Source: Betaproteobacteria bacterium GR16-43 (GTDB lineage Bacteria > Pseudomonadota > Gammaproteobacteria > Burkholderiales > Usitatibacteraceae). From it: a DNA stretch of 64,000 bases. Shown in pieces: positions 53,464 to 62,482 of this stretch. The stretch spans positions 4,526,001 through 4,590,000 of the forward strand of contig CP019169.1 of the NCBI GenBank assembly GCA_001953215.1, given 5' to 3'. The notes below the pieces were generated by a model that was not told the origin of the DNA, made no database searches, and saw nothing but the letters and a program-made list of their open reading frames with translations. The stretch's first letter is position 1; every line of letters begins with the position of its first letter. The position numbers were made by a program, and so were the translations under genes.

Positions 53464-54113
53464 GGACCGCGCCTTGGTTCGCAAGGGTCGGCCTCGCCGC
53501 GGCCGCTTCCTTCGCTGTCCTCGGCGGCCAGGCCGCCGAGGTGGAGTTCGCCGCGTTCGACAAGGAGGGCAAGCCGCTGCCGAACGTGATCGTCTCGGCG
53601 ATGCCCACCACCGGCGCGCCGCCCGCGAGCGGAGCGAAGACCGAGGTCGTGGGCCAGAAAGGCTGGGAGTTCACGCCTTACGTGACGGCCGTGCGCGTGG
53701 GCTCGAAGGTCCAGTTCCCGAACCTCGACCGCACGACGCACCACGTGAAGTCGTTCTCACCCGCGAAGGAGTTCGAATTCTTCCTCGCCGCGGACAAGGG
53801 CGCTTCGCCCGTGATCGAGTTCGACAAGGCCGGCGCCGTGGTCGTGTATTGCACGCTCCACGACTGGATGCGCGCCTACGTGTACATCGTCGATACGCCG
53901 TGGTTCGCGAAAGCCGCCGAGACGGGCATGGGCAAGCTCACGGACCTGCCGAACGGAACCTACAAGTTGACCGCGTGGCACCCCGACCTGGGCTCGTTCG
54001 GAACGCCGCTCACGCAAACGGTGACGCTGAAGGACGGGGCGGCGAAGGTGAAGTTCGACTTCGCGCTAGTCCCCCGCAAGCCCCGCATGCCGAAGGTCCT
54101 TCCGCAAGCCTAG
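53460..54113 (+). CDS. Cupredoxin-like periplasmic copper protein (methylamine utilization protein-like)
   Basis: The 217-residue protein has a signal peptide (GGQAAEVEF) and a single cupredoxin domain. Candidate type I copper ligands are His94 or His95 (TTHHVKSF), Cys131, His134 and Met137 (YCTLHDWM). A carboxypeptidase-regulatory-like beta-sandwich follows (LPNGTYKLTAWHPDLG). It probably transfers electrons or binds copper in the periplasm. Its ATG overlaps the hemoglobin stop (ATGA). Its 3' end overlaps the convergent sigma gene by 48 bases. Confidence 0.85.
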   Translation: MRTAPWFARVGLAAAASFAVLGGQAAEVEFAAFDKEGKPLPNVIVSAMPTTGAPPASGAKTEVVGQKGWEFTPYVTAVRVGSKVQFPNLDRTTHHVKSFSPAKEFEFFLAADKGASPVIEFDKAGAVVVYCTLHDWMRAYVYIVDTPWFAKAAETGMGKLTDLPNGTYKLTAWHPDLGSFGTPLTQTVTLKDGAAKVKFDFALVPRKPRMPKVLPQA

Positions 54114-54716
54114 CAACGTCCTGCGGATCAGCGTCTTCACGGTGCCCAGCGGCATGTTGAACTGGGACGCGATCTCGCTGTGGGACTGGCCCTGGACGAA
54201 CGCCAGCGCGACGAGCTGGCGCTGGAGCGGCGGCAGCGCGCCCAACGCCGCTTGAACGGCGCGGCCCTCCTGCATCGACAACACCGATTCTTCCGGCGTT
54301 GGTCCGCAGTCCACATCGTTCCCGGGATGGAGGTCCCCGTACGGAATGGCCGGGTCGCCGCGACGCAGGAGATCGAGGACGCGGCTGCGGACGATGGTGG
54401 TGAGGTACGCCATGACGTTGCCGCGGGCCGGGTCGTAGCTGCGCGCCGTGCGCCAGACCTGGAAGTAGGTGTCGGAGACCGCTTCTTCCGCGGTCTCGCG
54501 GTTGCGCGCGATGCGGTAGGCAACGGCGTGCACGCCATGGACGGTCTCGCGATAGAGCGCTTCCATCGCGGGCTCGTCGCCCTCGCCGATCCGGCGGATG
54601 AGCCCTTCGAGGCGTTGCAGCACCTCCGGGCCGGTCGGGCTCGGCCTGGCGGGGCCGAGCACGTCGTTCGCGGCTTGCGGCTCCGGGCCGCCAGCCTCAC
54701 AGGCATTCAGTTGCAT
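54066..54716 (-). CDS. ECF-type RNA polymerase sigma factor
   Basis: The 216-residue protein has sigma region 2 (ALYRETVHGVHAVAYRI, DTYFQVWRTARSYDPARGNVMAYL) and region 4 with a helix-turn-helix (ALPPLQRQLVALAFVQGQSHSEIASQFNMPLGTVKTLIRR). It is related to the region-2-only protein at 51269-51595 and is the best candidate to read the paired TGAATCC-N17-CGTAGTCC elements. Upstream on its own strand, CATCC-N15-CGTATC is only a loose match to that element. GAGGGGG precedes the ATG. Its last 48 bases overlap the cupredoxin gene, so the opposing transcripts could interfere. Confidence 0.88.
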   Translation of the reverse strand: MQLNACEAGGPEPQAANDVLGPARPSPTGPEVLQRLEGLIRRIGEGDEPAMEALYRETVHGVHAVAYRIARNRETAEEAVSDTYFQVWRTARSYDPARGNVMAYLTTIVRSRVLDLLRRGDPAIPYGDLHPGNDVDCGPTPEESVLSMQEGRAVQAALGALPPLQRQLVALAFVQGQSHSEIASQFNMPLGTVKTLIRRTLLGLRKDLRHAGLAGD

Positions 54717-54793
54717 CGCGGAATCCCCCTCGATCACGCTGCTTCGGGGAGATACGTTCGAGCGCCGCTCTGGATGGTAAAGACGGCTTGTAC

Positions 54794-55237
54794 CTAGCGC
54801 TCCATGACCCGCTTCAGCTGGTCCAGCGCCCGGCGGGAATTGCGGGTGAGGATCCACTTCATCAGCCAGGTGTCCAGCGCCTTCCAGGGGAAGTAGCGCG
54901 AGCGGAACTCCATCACCCGCGTGAAGCGGCAGCCCTCGCCCCGGGGCTGGATGTCGTAGCGGATCAGCGCCACGCCCTCGCCCGAATCGGTGGAGATGGC
55001 CCACGACTGGGGCGCGCTGCACTCCACGACCTCCCACGTGGTCGCGAACCGCTTGAGGCCGACGCGGATGTCCTCGCGCACGGTCTCGCCCAGGCGGATC
55101 GGGCGGTCCGGCACGGCGGAGACGGAGCTCGTCGCCGGATGCCAGGTGTGCCAGAGCGTGGGAGCCGTCACGTAGTTGAAGACGTCCGGCGGCGCCCGGT
55201 CGATGTCGACGACCGTCTCGATACGGACAGGCGCCAT
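54794..55237 (-). CDS. SRPBCC (START/Bet v1-like) domain protein
   Basis: The 147-residue protein is a polyketide-cyclase-like SRPBCC domain. It starts with the usual strand PVRIETVVDIDRAPPDVFNYVTAP and ends with the long helix WLMKWILTRNSRRALDQLKRVM. Such domains bind lipids or other hydrophobic ligands. The ATG at 55237 matches the family start. An in-frame ATG at 55288 would sit back-to-back with the start of the divergent peptidase gene. It is upstream of, and on the same strand as, the sigma factor gene, with a gap of 77 bases. Confidence 0.75.
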   Translation of the reverse strand: MAPVRIETVVDIDRAPPDVFNYVTAPTLWHTWHPATSSVSAVPDRPIRLGETVREDIRVGLKRFATTWEVVECSAPQSWAISTDSGEGVALIRYDIQPRGEGCRFTRVMEFRSRYFPWKALDTWLMKWILTRNSRRALDQLKRVMER

Positions 55238-55286
55238 GACGTCCAGGTGTCGCTCGCCGGCGCGCAGGGACGGTATGCTGTGGTCC

Positions 55287-56639
55287 ATGAAAAAACTCCT
55301 TCTTATAGCCTGCACTGGTGCGGCCCTGACCGCCCAGGCAGGTCAAATCGACGAAATTGTCGGCCAGGTTTCGGCCCAACGGATCGAGATTAACATTCGC
55401 AAGCTGGTTTCGTTCGGGACGCGCAATTCTTTGTCCGACACGGAATCGCCCACGCGGGGCATCGGAGCCGCCCGCCGCTGGATCCTCGAGGAGATGAAGC
55501 GCTGCGGTGGCGATCGCCTTCAGGTGGCGTTCGACGAACATCTCATCGAATCGGGCGCGCGCGTGCCCAAACCGACGAAGTTCGTGAACGTTGTAGCCAC
55601 ATTGCCCGGCACCCAGGCCGAGAGCCGCGACCGCGTCTACGTGGTGAGTGGCCACTACGATTCGATGCCCTCCTCCCCGATCGACGGCGAGAAGGACGCG
55701 CCCGGCGCCAACGACGACGCTTCCGGCACCGCCGTCTCGATGGAGCTCGCGTGCGTGATGTCGAAGTACAAGTTCGACGCCACGCTCGTCTTCATGACGG
55801 TGGCCGGCGAAGAGCAGGGCCTCCTCGGCGCGACGGGCTACGCGAAGGCCGCACGCGCGAAAGGCGTGAACATCGCCGGGATGATCACCAACGACATCGT
55901 CGGCAACACGCGCGCGCCCGACGGCACCGTGGACCGCTCGCGGCTTCGGTTGTTTGCCCAAGGGGTCCCGGCGGTGAAGACGCTGCCCGACGACGTGGTC
56001 GCGGCCCTGCGCACGAGCGGCGAAAACGACCTGCCCACGCGCCAGCTCGCCCGGCGCATCCAGGAGGCCGCGACGCAGTACGTGAAGGACTTCAAGGTCG
56101 AGGTGATCTGGCGGCGCGACCGCTTCCTGCGCGGCGGCGATCACTTCCCGTTCCTCGAGGAAGGCTACCCGGCCGTGCGCTTCACCGAACCCGTCGAGGA
56201 TTGGCGCCACCAGCACCAGGACGTGCGCGTCGAGAACGGCGTGCAGTTCGGCGACCTGCCCGAGTTCGTGGATTTCGGCTACGTGGCGAACGTGGCCCGC
56301 GTGAATGCCGCGGCGTTGGCTTCGCTCGCGCTCGCGCCGGGCGTGCCGCGCGAAGTCGAGATGGAGAACCTGCGGCTGGAGCAGGACACCACACTGCGCT
56401 GGCAAGCGAGCCCCGAGCCCGACGTGGCCGGCTATCGCATCGTGTGGCGCGAGACCACGGCCCCGACGTGGCAGAACTCGAAGGACGTGGGCAACGTGAC
56501 GCGCTACACGCTCACGGGCATCTCGAAGGACAACTTCACCTTCGGGCTGCAGGCGTACGACCGCGACGGGAATGTTTCGGTGGCGGCGTATCCGAAGCCG
56601 TATCGGCCCGTCCCGTCGCCCGTGCCCGCTTTGCGCTAG
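55287..56639 (+). CDS. Secreted M28-family zinc aminopeptidase with FN3-like C-terminus
   Basis: This 450-residue protein has a signal peptide (ALTAQAGQ). The M28 peptidase domain's zinc ligands and catalytic acids appear in order: SGHYDS, GANDDASG, AGEEQGL, ITNDIVGN and a late His in HQHQD. It therefore binds two zinc ions and should release N-terminal residues or act on other peptides outside the cytoplasm. A fibronectin type III-like domain closes the protein (VAGYRIVWRETTAP, NFTFGLQAYDRDGN). It has no close Shine-Dalgarno. The TAG stop shares CTAG with the convergent gene. Confidence 0.9.
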   Translation: MKKLLLIACTGAALTAQAGQIDEIVGQVSAQRIEINIRKLVSFGTRNSLSDTESPTRGIGAARRWILEEMKRCGGDRLQVAFDEHLIESGARVPKPTKFVNVVATLPGTQAESRDRVYVVSGHYDSMPSSPIDGEKDAPGANDDASGTAVSMELACVMSKYKFDATLVFMTVAGEEQGLLGATGYAKAARAKGVNIAGMITNDIVGNTRAPDGTVDRSRLRLFAQGVPAVKTLPDDVVAALRTSGENDLPTRQLARRIQEAATQYVKDFKVEVIWRRDRFLRGGDHFPFLEEGYPAVRFTEPVEDWRHQHQDVRVENGVQFGDLPEFVDFGYVANVARVNAAALASLALAPGVPREVEMENLRLEQDTTLRWQASPEPDVAGYRIVWRETTAPTWQNSKDVGNVTRYTLTGISKDNFTFGLQAYDRDGNVSVAAYPKPYRPVPSPVPALR

Positions 56640-57511
56640 GGCTGCGTGGGGAGCGTGCGTCCGTTGATCGTGACGAACGCGTAGTCATCGGGGAAGGATC
56701 CCTTCGGCCGCGCGCTGCGATAGCTCGCCTCCCACGCCATCAGCATCCCCGGCACCACGGGCTGCTCGGTCCAATAGATCGGGCCCAGCATGAAGCGCAC
56801 CTCGCCGTCGGGCGCGGGGCACTTCGCTTCGATCGAAGTCCACTTGAGATCGCCGCTGCGGCTCGTGTCCCACGCGCTGCCGAAGAGGTTGCCGACGAAT
56901 CCCCACTGCCTCATGCGAGCCCAGCGCGTGAAGAAATCCGCGGGGCACGCGGCGACGATCTCCACCAGCGACCACGACGGCTGGCCGTACGCGAACTCGC
57001 CGCCCGCGAGATGAACCGGCTCCAGCGCCGCGTACTGCCCGATGTATTCGTTGCGCCCCTTGCTGGGCGACTTGGGCCCGGCGATGCCGTATCGCGGGAC
57101 CGTGACCGAGTGGTACTTGCCGGAGACGCGAAGCTCGAATTTCGCGCCCACCCTGCGGCCGAGGAGTGCCATGCGCAGCTCCGGCGTGCCGAACTGGCCC
57201 CAGAGATCGGTGTTGGGATCGGGTTCGCGCCCGGTCCACACCCACGCTTCCTCGCCACGTTGCGGGTGCTCGGTCTTGTCCGCATTCACCACGGTGCGCA
57301 GGTAGCGCAGGCGCACGAGGTCACCCGCATAGACGACCGGCCCCGTTCCCGCTGCGACCGCGACCGTGCTAATCGGCACGCCACGACCCTCGAGCGCGGG
57401 AGCCGGCGGTTCCGCGACCTCCATCGCCTTCCAATTCTCCGGGGTCACGTTCTCCCGGAAGTTGTCGCAGCCGGCGAGGACCAGGATTGCCGCGAGGGCC
57501 GTTGCTCTCAC
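56636..57511 (-). CDS. Lipoprotein with possible FKBP-like domain
   Basis: The 291-residue protein starts at a GTG (57511) that overlaps the stop of the acetyltransferase gene (GTGA). It has a lipoprotein signal (AAILVLAGC, lipid on the cysteine). Text near residues 50-150 (GPVVYAGDLVRLRYLRTV, RRVGAKFELRVSGKYHSVTVPRYGIAG) resembles the strands of an FKBP-type fold, but the isomerase pocket cannot be confirmed. The C-terminal part is Trp- and Tyr-rich with no known motif. It ends the minus-strand run that begins with the synthase gene. Confidence 0.6.
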   Translation of the reverse strand: MRATALAAILVLAGCDNFRENVTPENWKAMEVAEPPAPALEGRGVPISTVAVAAGTGPVVYAGDLVRLRYLRTVVNADKTEHPQRGEEAWVWTGREPDPNTDLWGQFGTPELRMALLGRRVGAKFELRVSGKYHSVTVPRYGIAGPKSPSKGRNEYIGQYAALEPVHLAGGEFAYGQPSWSLVEIVAACPADFFTRWARMRQWGFVGNLFGSAWDTSRSGDLKWTSIEAKCPAPDGEVRFMLGPIYWTEQPVVPGMLMAWEASYRSARPKGSFPDDYAFVTINGRTLPTQP

Positions 57512-57942
57512 GCGCCGGGTCGACGCATGAGAATGAAGTTGCCGCCGCCGTGCCGGTATTGCTCCAGGCGGTCGGCGAGGAACGGCGGTGCCGCGTCCGC
57601 AGGGCAGGCGACGAATCCGCCGTACGCGAAGAAGTCCTTCAGCGGCGCGAGGGGAAGGCAGTAGAAGTCGATTCCCTCGAACGACGCGAGGGCCCGTTGC
57701 ATCAGGGCCCGGCCGACGCCTCGCATCTGGTACTTCGGCGGGATCGAGAGGCCGCGCAGCACCACGACGCCGTGTTCCGGCGTGAGGCGCACGAGGCCGA
57801 CCAGTTCCGAATCGTGCTCGGCCATGAGGATCGTGTCGGTGGCGCGCGCGTTGCCGCGATAGCCCCAATCCGCGAATGCGAGGCGGACGGCCGGGAGGTC
57901 GTGCTCGGTGGCCTGGCGAATGGTGACCGGTATCGGATCCAT
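57508..57942 (-). CDS. GNAT-family N-acetyltransferase
   Basis: A 144-residue single-domain acetyltransferase. The N-terminal strand IPVTIRQATEHDLPAVRLAF, the beta4-beta5 VVVLRGLSIPPKYQMRGVGRALMQRAL segment with the acetyl-CoA pyrophosphate loop Q-x-x-G-V-G, and the YGGF ending are typical. The acceptor is unknown. It lies 71 bases below the membrane protein gene and overlaps the lipoprotein gene. Confidence 0.85.
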   Translation of the reverse strand: MDPIPVTIRQATEHDLPAVRLAFADWGYRGNARATDTILMAEHDSELVGLVRLTPEHGVVVLRGLSIPPKYQMRGVGRALMQRALASFEGIDFYCLPLAPLKDFFAYGGFVACPADAAPPFLADRLEQYRHGGGNFILMRRPGA

Positions 57943-58013
57943 CGGCCCAGTCTATGCCCTGGCCCGCCGGAGCACGACCCGCTTTATGCATCCGGACTTG
58001 GACCGCGAGGATT

Positions 58014-59210
58014 TCATCGGTGGCCCAGGGGTCGAACCACTGTGATCACCGCATCCTTCGGGGCCGACTCGCGGATCCGGCGCTCGAACCCCTCCACGAA
58101 GCGAGTGACCTCTTCGCCATGGTCTGCCGAGCCATCGACGGAAATCCGCACGACGTTGCCCGGCGTCCCGTAGGACGGGCTCACGTACAAGTGGATCGCG
58201 CGCTGGCCCTTCTCGGCGCCCGCCACGCTTCCGAAGTCATGGGAGCCGCAGTACCAGGACTTGGCGTCCGCTGGAATCTCCGCGGCTACGAGCACCGCCG
58301 CGGGCGGGCAGTCGCTCTTCGGCTTCGGTTCGGTGTATTCGATGCGCATCTCCCACCGCAAGGTGGCCGGCATCGGCGGCATCCCGCCCGGCAATGATTG
58401 AATGCCCCGGCTGGCGCCGGACACGCTTCGGAAGCGTGTTTCCAGCAACTTCGCCAAGTCCTGCTCCAGCGACTCGACTTCGGCCTTCATCGCGTCGGGC
58501 TTCCACGTCCTCACCGACACGTACAGCCGCCGCCGCCCCACGTCGTAGTTGAGATAGGCATGGAGGTTGTCGCTGGCGTCGCGATATTCGCGATACGACC
58601 TCGCGGCCTCGCATTCCGAACAGGACAGGCCGCGCTTCGCCATGAGGCTGTCCACCAGCGCGTAGGTCTCGGCAATCGGCGCATCGGCGTCGCCGGCTCC
58701 GCCGACATCGAATCGCGAGACGTACGTGCGGTCGATGAACGAGGTCGCCGTGATGGCGAACATCGCCAGGATGCCGGCCGGATATCGGAGCAGGCCCCAG
58801 GTCCATTTCGTTCGCACTTCGAACCTGCGCACCGCGAGCGGAAGCACGACGAACGCGATGAGATCGGTGTAGTCGATCGTGCGGCGCATCCGCCACGGCG
58901 AGAGGCCATTCACGGCGTCGATGAGCGGTGTGGACAGCGGGCTCTTCCAGAGCGCGAAGAGCACCGCGGTTGCGATCGCCACGCGAGCCACGCGGAAGCC
59001 CGACATCGCTGCCACGAACTGCACGAACACGTAGAGGCCCGCGAAGTCCGAAAGCTTGCCGGTCATCCAGCCCGGGAAGGCGGCCTTGAGGTAGAAGTCG
59101 TTCGCGAGCAGGAGACCCAAGGCAACCACGAACGCGGGTTGCGCAAGGACGTCGGCCCGGCGGGTTTCCGCGATCACTTGTCCGAATCCGCCTTGCGCTT
59201 CGCACGCCAT
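58014..59210 (-). CDS. Polytopic membrane protein of unknown function
   Basis: The 398-residue protein has about five membrane helices in its first 190 residues (LAQPAFVVALGLLLANDFYLKAAFPGW, FAGLYVFVQFVAAMSGF, and others), followed by a soluble region. That region contains CSECEAARSYREYRDASDN and YCGSHDFG cysteines. No family is recognised. The ATG at 59210 overlaps the upstream gene's end by 37 bases. A role linked to the polysaccharide-type genes upstream is possible only by position. Confidence 0.65.
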   Translation of the reverse strand: MACEAQGGFGQVIAETRRADVLAQPAFVVALGLLLANDFYLKAAFPGWMTGKLSDFAGLYVFVQFVAAMSGFRVARVAIATAVLFALWKSPLSTPLIDAVNGLSPWRMRRTIDYTDLIAFVVLPLAVRRFEVRTKWTWGLLRYPAGILAMFAITATSFIDRTYVSRFDVGGAGDADAPIAETYALVDSLMAKRGLSCSECEAARSYREYRDASDNLHAYLNYDVGRRRLYVSVRTWKPDAMKAEVESLEQDLAKLLETRFRSVSGASRGIQSLPGGMPPMPATLRWEMRIEYTEPKPKSDCPPAAVLVAAEIPADAKSWYCGSHDFGSVAGAEKGQRAIHLYVSPSYGTPGNVVRISVDGSADHGEEVTRFVEGFERRIRESAPKDAVITVVRPLGHR

Positions 59211-59944
59211 TGCACGTCCTCGCCTCGCCAGAGCGAAGCTTCGGACGGCACGCCGTTCGCGTCGGGGGCGAACTTTAGCCTCCCAGCTCCGACGGTCCGC
59301 GTGGCTTCCTCGGTCGGCGAGGCCAGGAAGATCTGCGTCATGACGCCGTTGGGTAGCGTGGCCATCAACGAATCGTCGATCCACGCCATTTTCAGCACGC
59401 GCCCATCCTCGAGCACGAAGGTTCCGGTGTAGCGTGCGTGCAGAGCCTTGTCGAGCGGCGGGCCTTCGTACATGAGGACGCCTTGGCCCATCGCGAGGCG
59501 CCATTGGCCGTCGGAGCCACGCACGAGCGTGTGCGACTGCCGCAACCAGCTTTCGCGCTTGGCCGCTTCATCCGCCAGCCGCACGCGGGTGACCCGCACG
59601 ACGGTGTGCGGTTCAGTCCCGCCATAGGCCATCCATTGCGAACCGTGCTCCGTCCGCACGCTGCGTTGGCCCGTGAGCGCCATGCCGCGCGCCGCGGCCC
59701 TCAGCCACGACTCGCGCGTGTCGACGCGGCCATCCGAAGCGTGGACCCACGCGAACGGATCGGTGATGAGGGTTTCGAGGAGCGGACGGTCGCGCTTCGC
59801 GAGGCCCGCCTGCAAATTCGCTTCCAGCGCCTCGATCTCGCGCTCGTAGGCCGGGGCCGCCGGTTGCTGCGCGTGGACCCAACCCATCGAGCCCGCGGCA
59901 AGCGCCGAGGCGCATGCGAGTCGCAGCATGGACGACGTGATCAT
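59174..59944 (-). CDS. Exported NTF2-like (DUF4440-type) protein
   Basis: The 256-residue protein has a signal peptide (SMGWVHAQQ) and a helix-plus-sheet NTF2-like domain (EREIEALEANLQAGLAKRDRPLLETLITDPFAWVHASDG, then QWRLAMGQGVLMYEGP). A second, smaller domain of unknown fold covers about the last 100 residues. NTF2-like folds are used for binding or for isomerase-like catalysis, and no active site is evident. GGAGGGGG lies close before the ATG at 59944. Confidence 0.65.
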   Translation of the reverse strand: MITSSMLRLACASALAAGSMGWVHAQQPAAPAYEREIEALEANLQAGLAKRDRPLLETLITDPFAWVHASDGRVDTRESWLRAAARGMALTGQRSVRTEHGSQWMAYGGTEPHTVVRVTRVRLADEAAKRESWLRQSHTLVRGSDGQWRLAMGQGVLMYEGPPLDKALHARYTGTFVLEDGRVLKMAWIDDSLMATLPNGVMTQIFLASPTEEATRTVGAGRLKFAPDANGVPSEASLWRGEDVQWRAKRKADSDK

Positions 59945-60002
59945 GACCCCCTCCGCCGGGAGTGACGAAGCATCGTCGAATGATATCCGTTCGCCGCGAA
60001 CC

Positions 60003-60956
60003 TCAGAACGGAACCACGACCTCCGCACCGATCGACCGGTAGGCATAGCCGTCGAAGTCGATGAAGCCCGCCGCGCGGTAGTAGCCCGCATGGAAGATGA
60101 GCCTGGAGTCGCCCGCGAACGGGCCTTCCGCGCGCACCTCGGCGAGATAGGACCCCTGCGAGCCGGACCCGGTCGCGCGTTCCTGCCCCGCGCCGAGCGC
60201 CCCGGTGAACATCCACCCGGCGTAGCGATGGCGAAGGGCCGCCACGGCGAGCCACTGGCGATAGCGTTCGGGGTTGAAGTACGCGTTGTCTACGTCGAGA
60301 TCGCGCGTCGCGTACTGGCGGTAGCGAAGCTGCAATGACACGCCCTGCTCCGGCAGGGCAGTCCAGATGAGGCGGCCCCGAAAGTGCGTGCGGGCATTGC
60401 CGTCCGAGAACGGCTGGTAGCCGGCGTAGGCCGTCACCGCGAAGCGATCGGTCAGGTCCTGCTCCACGCCCACGGCGAAGAAGCCATACCCGATGCCGCG
60501 CCGGAGGGCCTCGGGAGACTCGACGAGGTCGGCCGAGGCGAGGAAATCCACCGAAGTCGTGTTCGACGGCATGAAGCGATACGAGGCATCGCCGATCGGC
60601 CGCAGGTGGCCGGAGACGCGCGCCACTCCCGCCTGGATGTCCACGCCCACAAGGTTGTCACGGCGCTGGTCGCGATAGGTACCGAGCACGGCCGGAACGT
60701 CCTGCTGGAAGCCGTCCTGCGAATAGCGCGTGGACTGCACGGCCACGCCGGAATAGCTCCACGGGTTTTGATACGCGTAGGCGCCGCCCACGCGTGCCCG
60801 GTAGGTGCGGAAGCCGTCCGAATCGCTGGTCACGTCGAAGCCGGCGCCGCCTGCAAAGCGGGAAGGCTCTTCTTGCGCGATAGCGGCACCCGCGCCCACG
60901 AGAAGGATGACGGCACCGAGGAACTGGGCGGCTCGCACCGCGAAGAAGGTTCTCAT
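60003..60956 (-). CDS. Outer membrane beta-barrel protein next to a PgaC-like synthase
   Basis: This 317-residue protein has a signal peptide (GAAIAQEEP) and a series of alternating amphipathic strands ending in the aromatic GAEVVVPF, as in outer membrane barrels. The strand pattern is reminiscent of the barrel half of exopolysaccharide secretins such as PgaA, though without the N-terminal TPR domain. It is coupled to the synthase gene by a four-base overlap. Export of the synthase product is a reasonable guess; homology was judged by eye only. Confidence 0.65.
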   Translation of the reverse strand: MRTFFAVRAAQFLGAVILLVGAGAAIAQEEPSRFAGGAGFDVTSDSDGFRTYRARVGGAYAYQNPWSYSGVAVQSTRYSQDGFQQDVPAVLGTYRDQRRDNLVGVDIQAGVARVSGHLRPIGDASYRFMPSNTTSVDFLASADLVESPEALRRGIGYGFFAVGVEQDLTDRFAVTAYAGYQPFSDGNARTHFRGRLIWTALPEQGVSLQLRYRQYATRDLDVDNAYFNPERYRQWLAVAALRHRYAGWMFTGALGAGQERATGSGSQGSYLAEVRAEGPFAGDSRLIFHAGYYRAAGFIDFDGYAYRSIGAEVVVPF

Positions 60957-62323
60957 TTCGTTCCCCAACGCCGGCGCCAGCCGAAGAGTTCGGACAGGTA
61001 ACCCGCCACGCACGCCGGCTGCAGGATCACGCTGTAGGCGACCGCGTAGAGGACGAAGCCCAGCGGGTTGAACCGCACGCGCAACCCCTGCTCCTCGAAC
61101 ATCGCGGCATTCACTCGGTACATGACGCCGTTCATGAGCAGGGAGAGCGGGAGCAGGATCAGCGTCATCGGCCCGGCGATCCAGTAGATCCCGAAGAGCG
61201 CCAGCACGATGCCGGGAATGAAGAACACCGTGAAGGCCACGTCGATCCACGGGAAGAACAGGTTCCACCACACGAAGGTCGTGGACAGGCGCGGCTTGAA
61301 GAGGATGCCCGGATGGCGGCGAAACGCCTCCATCATCCCGCGCGCCCAACGCAGGCGCTGTTGCAGGAACTGGCCGAGGCGCGTCGGCGCATTGGTGAAG
61401 CACACCGCGTCCTCCGCGTGCCCGACGCGCCATCCAGCCGAGAGAATCGCCCAGGTGAGGACGATGTCCTCGCCGACGCACTCGTCCCAGCCGCCCAGGT
61501 CGATCAGGAGCTGGCGGTCATAGATCGAGAACGCACCCTGCGCCACGAGCGTGCCCTGGTAGAGCGACTGGATCCGCTTGGTCGCGGCGATGCCGTGGAA
61601 GTAGTCCCACTCCTGCATGCGCGTGACCCAGTTGGTGCGCGAATTGCCCACCAACATCGCGCCCGCGACGGCGCGGGTGTGCTCGGGGTCGCTGGCGTAG
61701 CGCTCCACCAGGTGCTTCAGGGCATCGACGTGCAGGAAGGAATCCCCATCCAGCGTGACGACGAGCCCGAAACGCGCATGGCTGAGGCCGCGGTTCAGCG
61801 CGGCCGACTTGCCGGAATTCTTCGGCTGGCGCACTAGCGTCACGTTCGGCGAGTGCAGCGCCGCCACGACCTCCGCGGTGTCGTCGGTGGAACCGTCGTC
61901 GATCACGAAGACTTCGTAGGCGCCCGGATAGCGCTGGCTCTCGATCGACTTCAGCGTGCCCGCGATGGACTTCCCTTCATTGAACGCGGCCACCAGGATC
62001 GTGAGCGCCGGGTAGTGCGCCAACGGAACGCGCTGCGGACGGCGGTCCATCAACAGGCTGGAGAGCAGGAACGCGTTCATGAAGCCGGGGATGATCGCGA
62101 TGCCACCGACCGCGAACAACGCGATGGACCAATGCGTGAGCTCGGCGAGGTCGCGGATCCACGGCATCGCGAGCCAGATCGAAAGCGCGAGCCAGCCGAT
62201 GGCGACGGAGAGCGCGACGAAGAACTTCACTCCGACGCCGACGTAATCGACGTTGCGGGTTTCGTTCGCGGAGGAGAGGAAGGAAAAGGTAACCGGGGAA
62301 GGCAGCGCGTCTTGAATCTTCAA
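60953..62323 (-). CDS. Family 2 glycosyltransferase, processive synthase type (PgaC-like)
   Basis: The 456-residue membrane enzyme has two N-terminal helices and three or four C-terminal helices around a GT-A domain. Motifs are VAAFNEG, the UDP-binding DDGS, LDGDS (D-x-D), GEDIVLT with the catalytic Asp, and QQRLRW (Q-x-x-R-W), as in PgaC, hyaluronan and cellulose synthases. It most likely polymerises a beta-linked sugar such as GlcNAc. A barrel protein follows by a four-base overlap. No PgaB-type deacetylase or PgaD is adjacent. Confidence 0.88.
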   Translation of the reverse strand: MKIQDALPSPVTFSFLSSANETRNVDYVGVGVKFFVALSVAIGWLALSIWLAMPWIRDLAELTHWSIALFAVGGIAIIPGFMNAFLLSSLLMDRRPQRVPLAHYPALTILVAAFNEGKSIAGTLKSIESQRYPGAYEVFVIDDGSTDDTAEVVAALHSPNVTLVRQPKNSGKSAALNRGLSHARFGLVVTLDGDSFLHVDALKHLVERYASDPEHTRAVAGAMLVGNSRTNWVTRMQEWDYFHGIAATKRIQSLYQGTLVAQGAFSIYDRQLLIDLGGWDECVGEDIVLTWAILSAGWRVGHAEDAVCFTNAPTRLGQFLQQRLRWARGMMEAFRRHPGILFKPRLSTTFVWWNLFFPWIDVAFTVFFIPGIVLALFGIYWIAGPMTLILLPLSLLMNGVMYRVNAAMFEEQGLRVRFNPLGFVLYAVAYSVILQPACVAGYLSELFGWRRRWGTK

Positions 62324-62482
62324 GGGGAGTTTCTTCGGTGCAATTGAGCGAGCGCGAAGATATCACCCGGGCCGCGTAGGACTGTGCGCCAAACGCACGA
62401 ATCGAAAAATCAGGAATGCGCCTACACGCCTTGAGGCGCAGTCCGACAAGAATCGCCCCTTGTTAGGTGCGATTCAGGACAT

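Noticed and set aside
54717-54780. ECF promoter of the TGAATCC-N17-CGTAGTCC type before the ECF sigma gene
   Set aside because: Only CATCC-N15-CGTATC is found, with different spacing and a poor -35 match, so it is not listed as a site.
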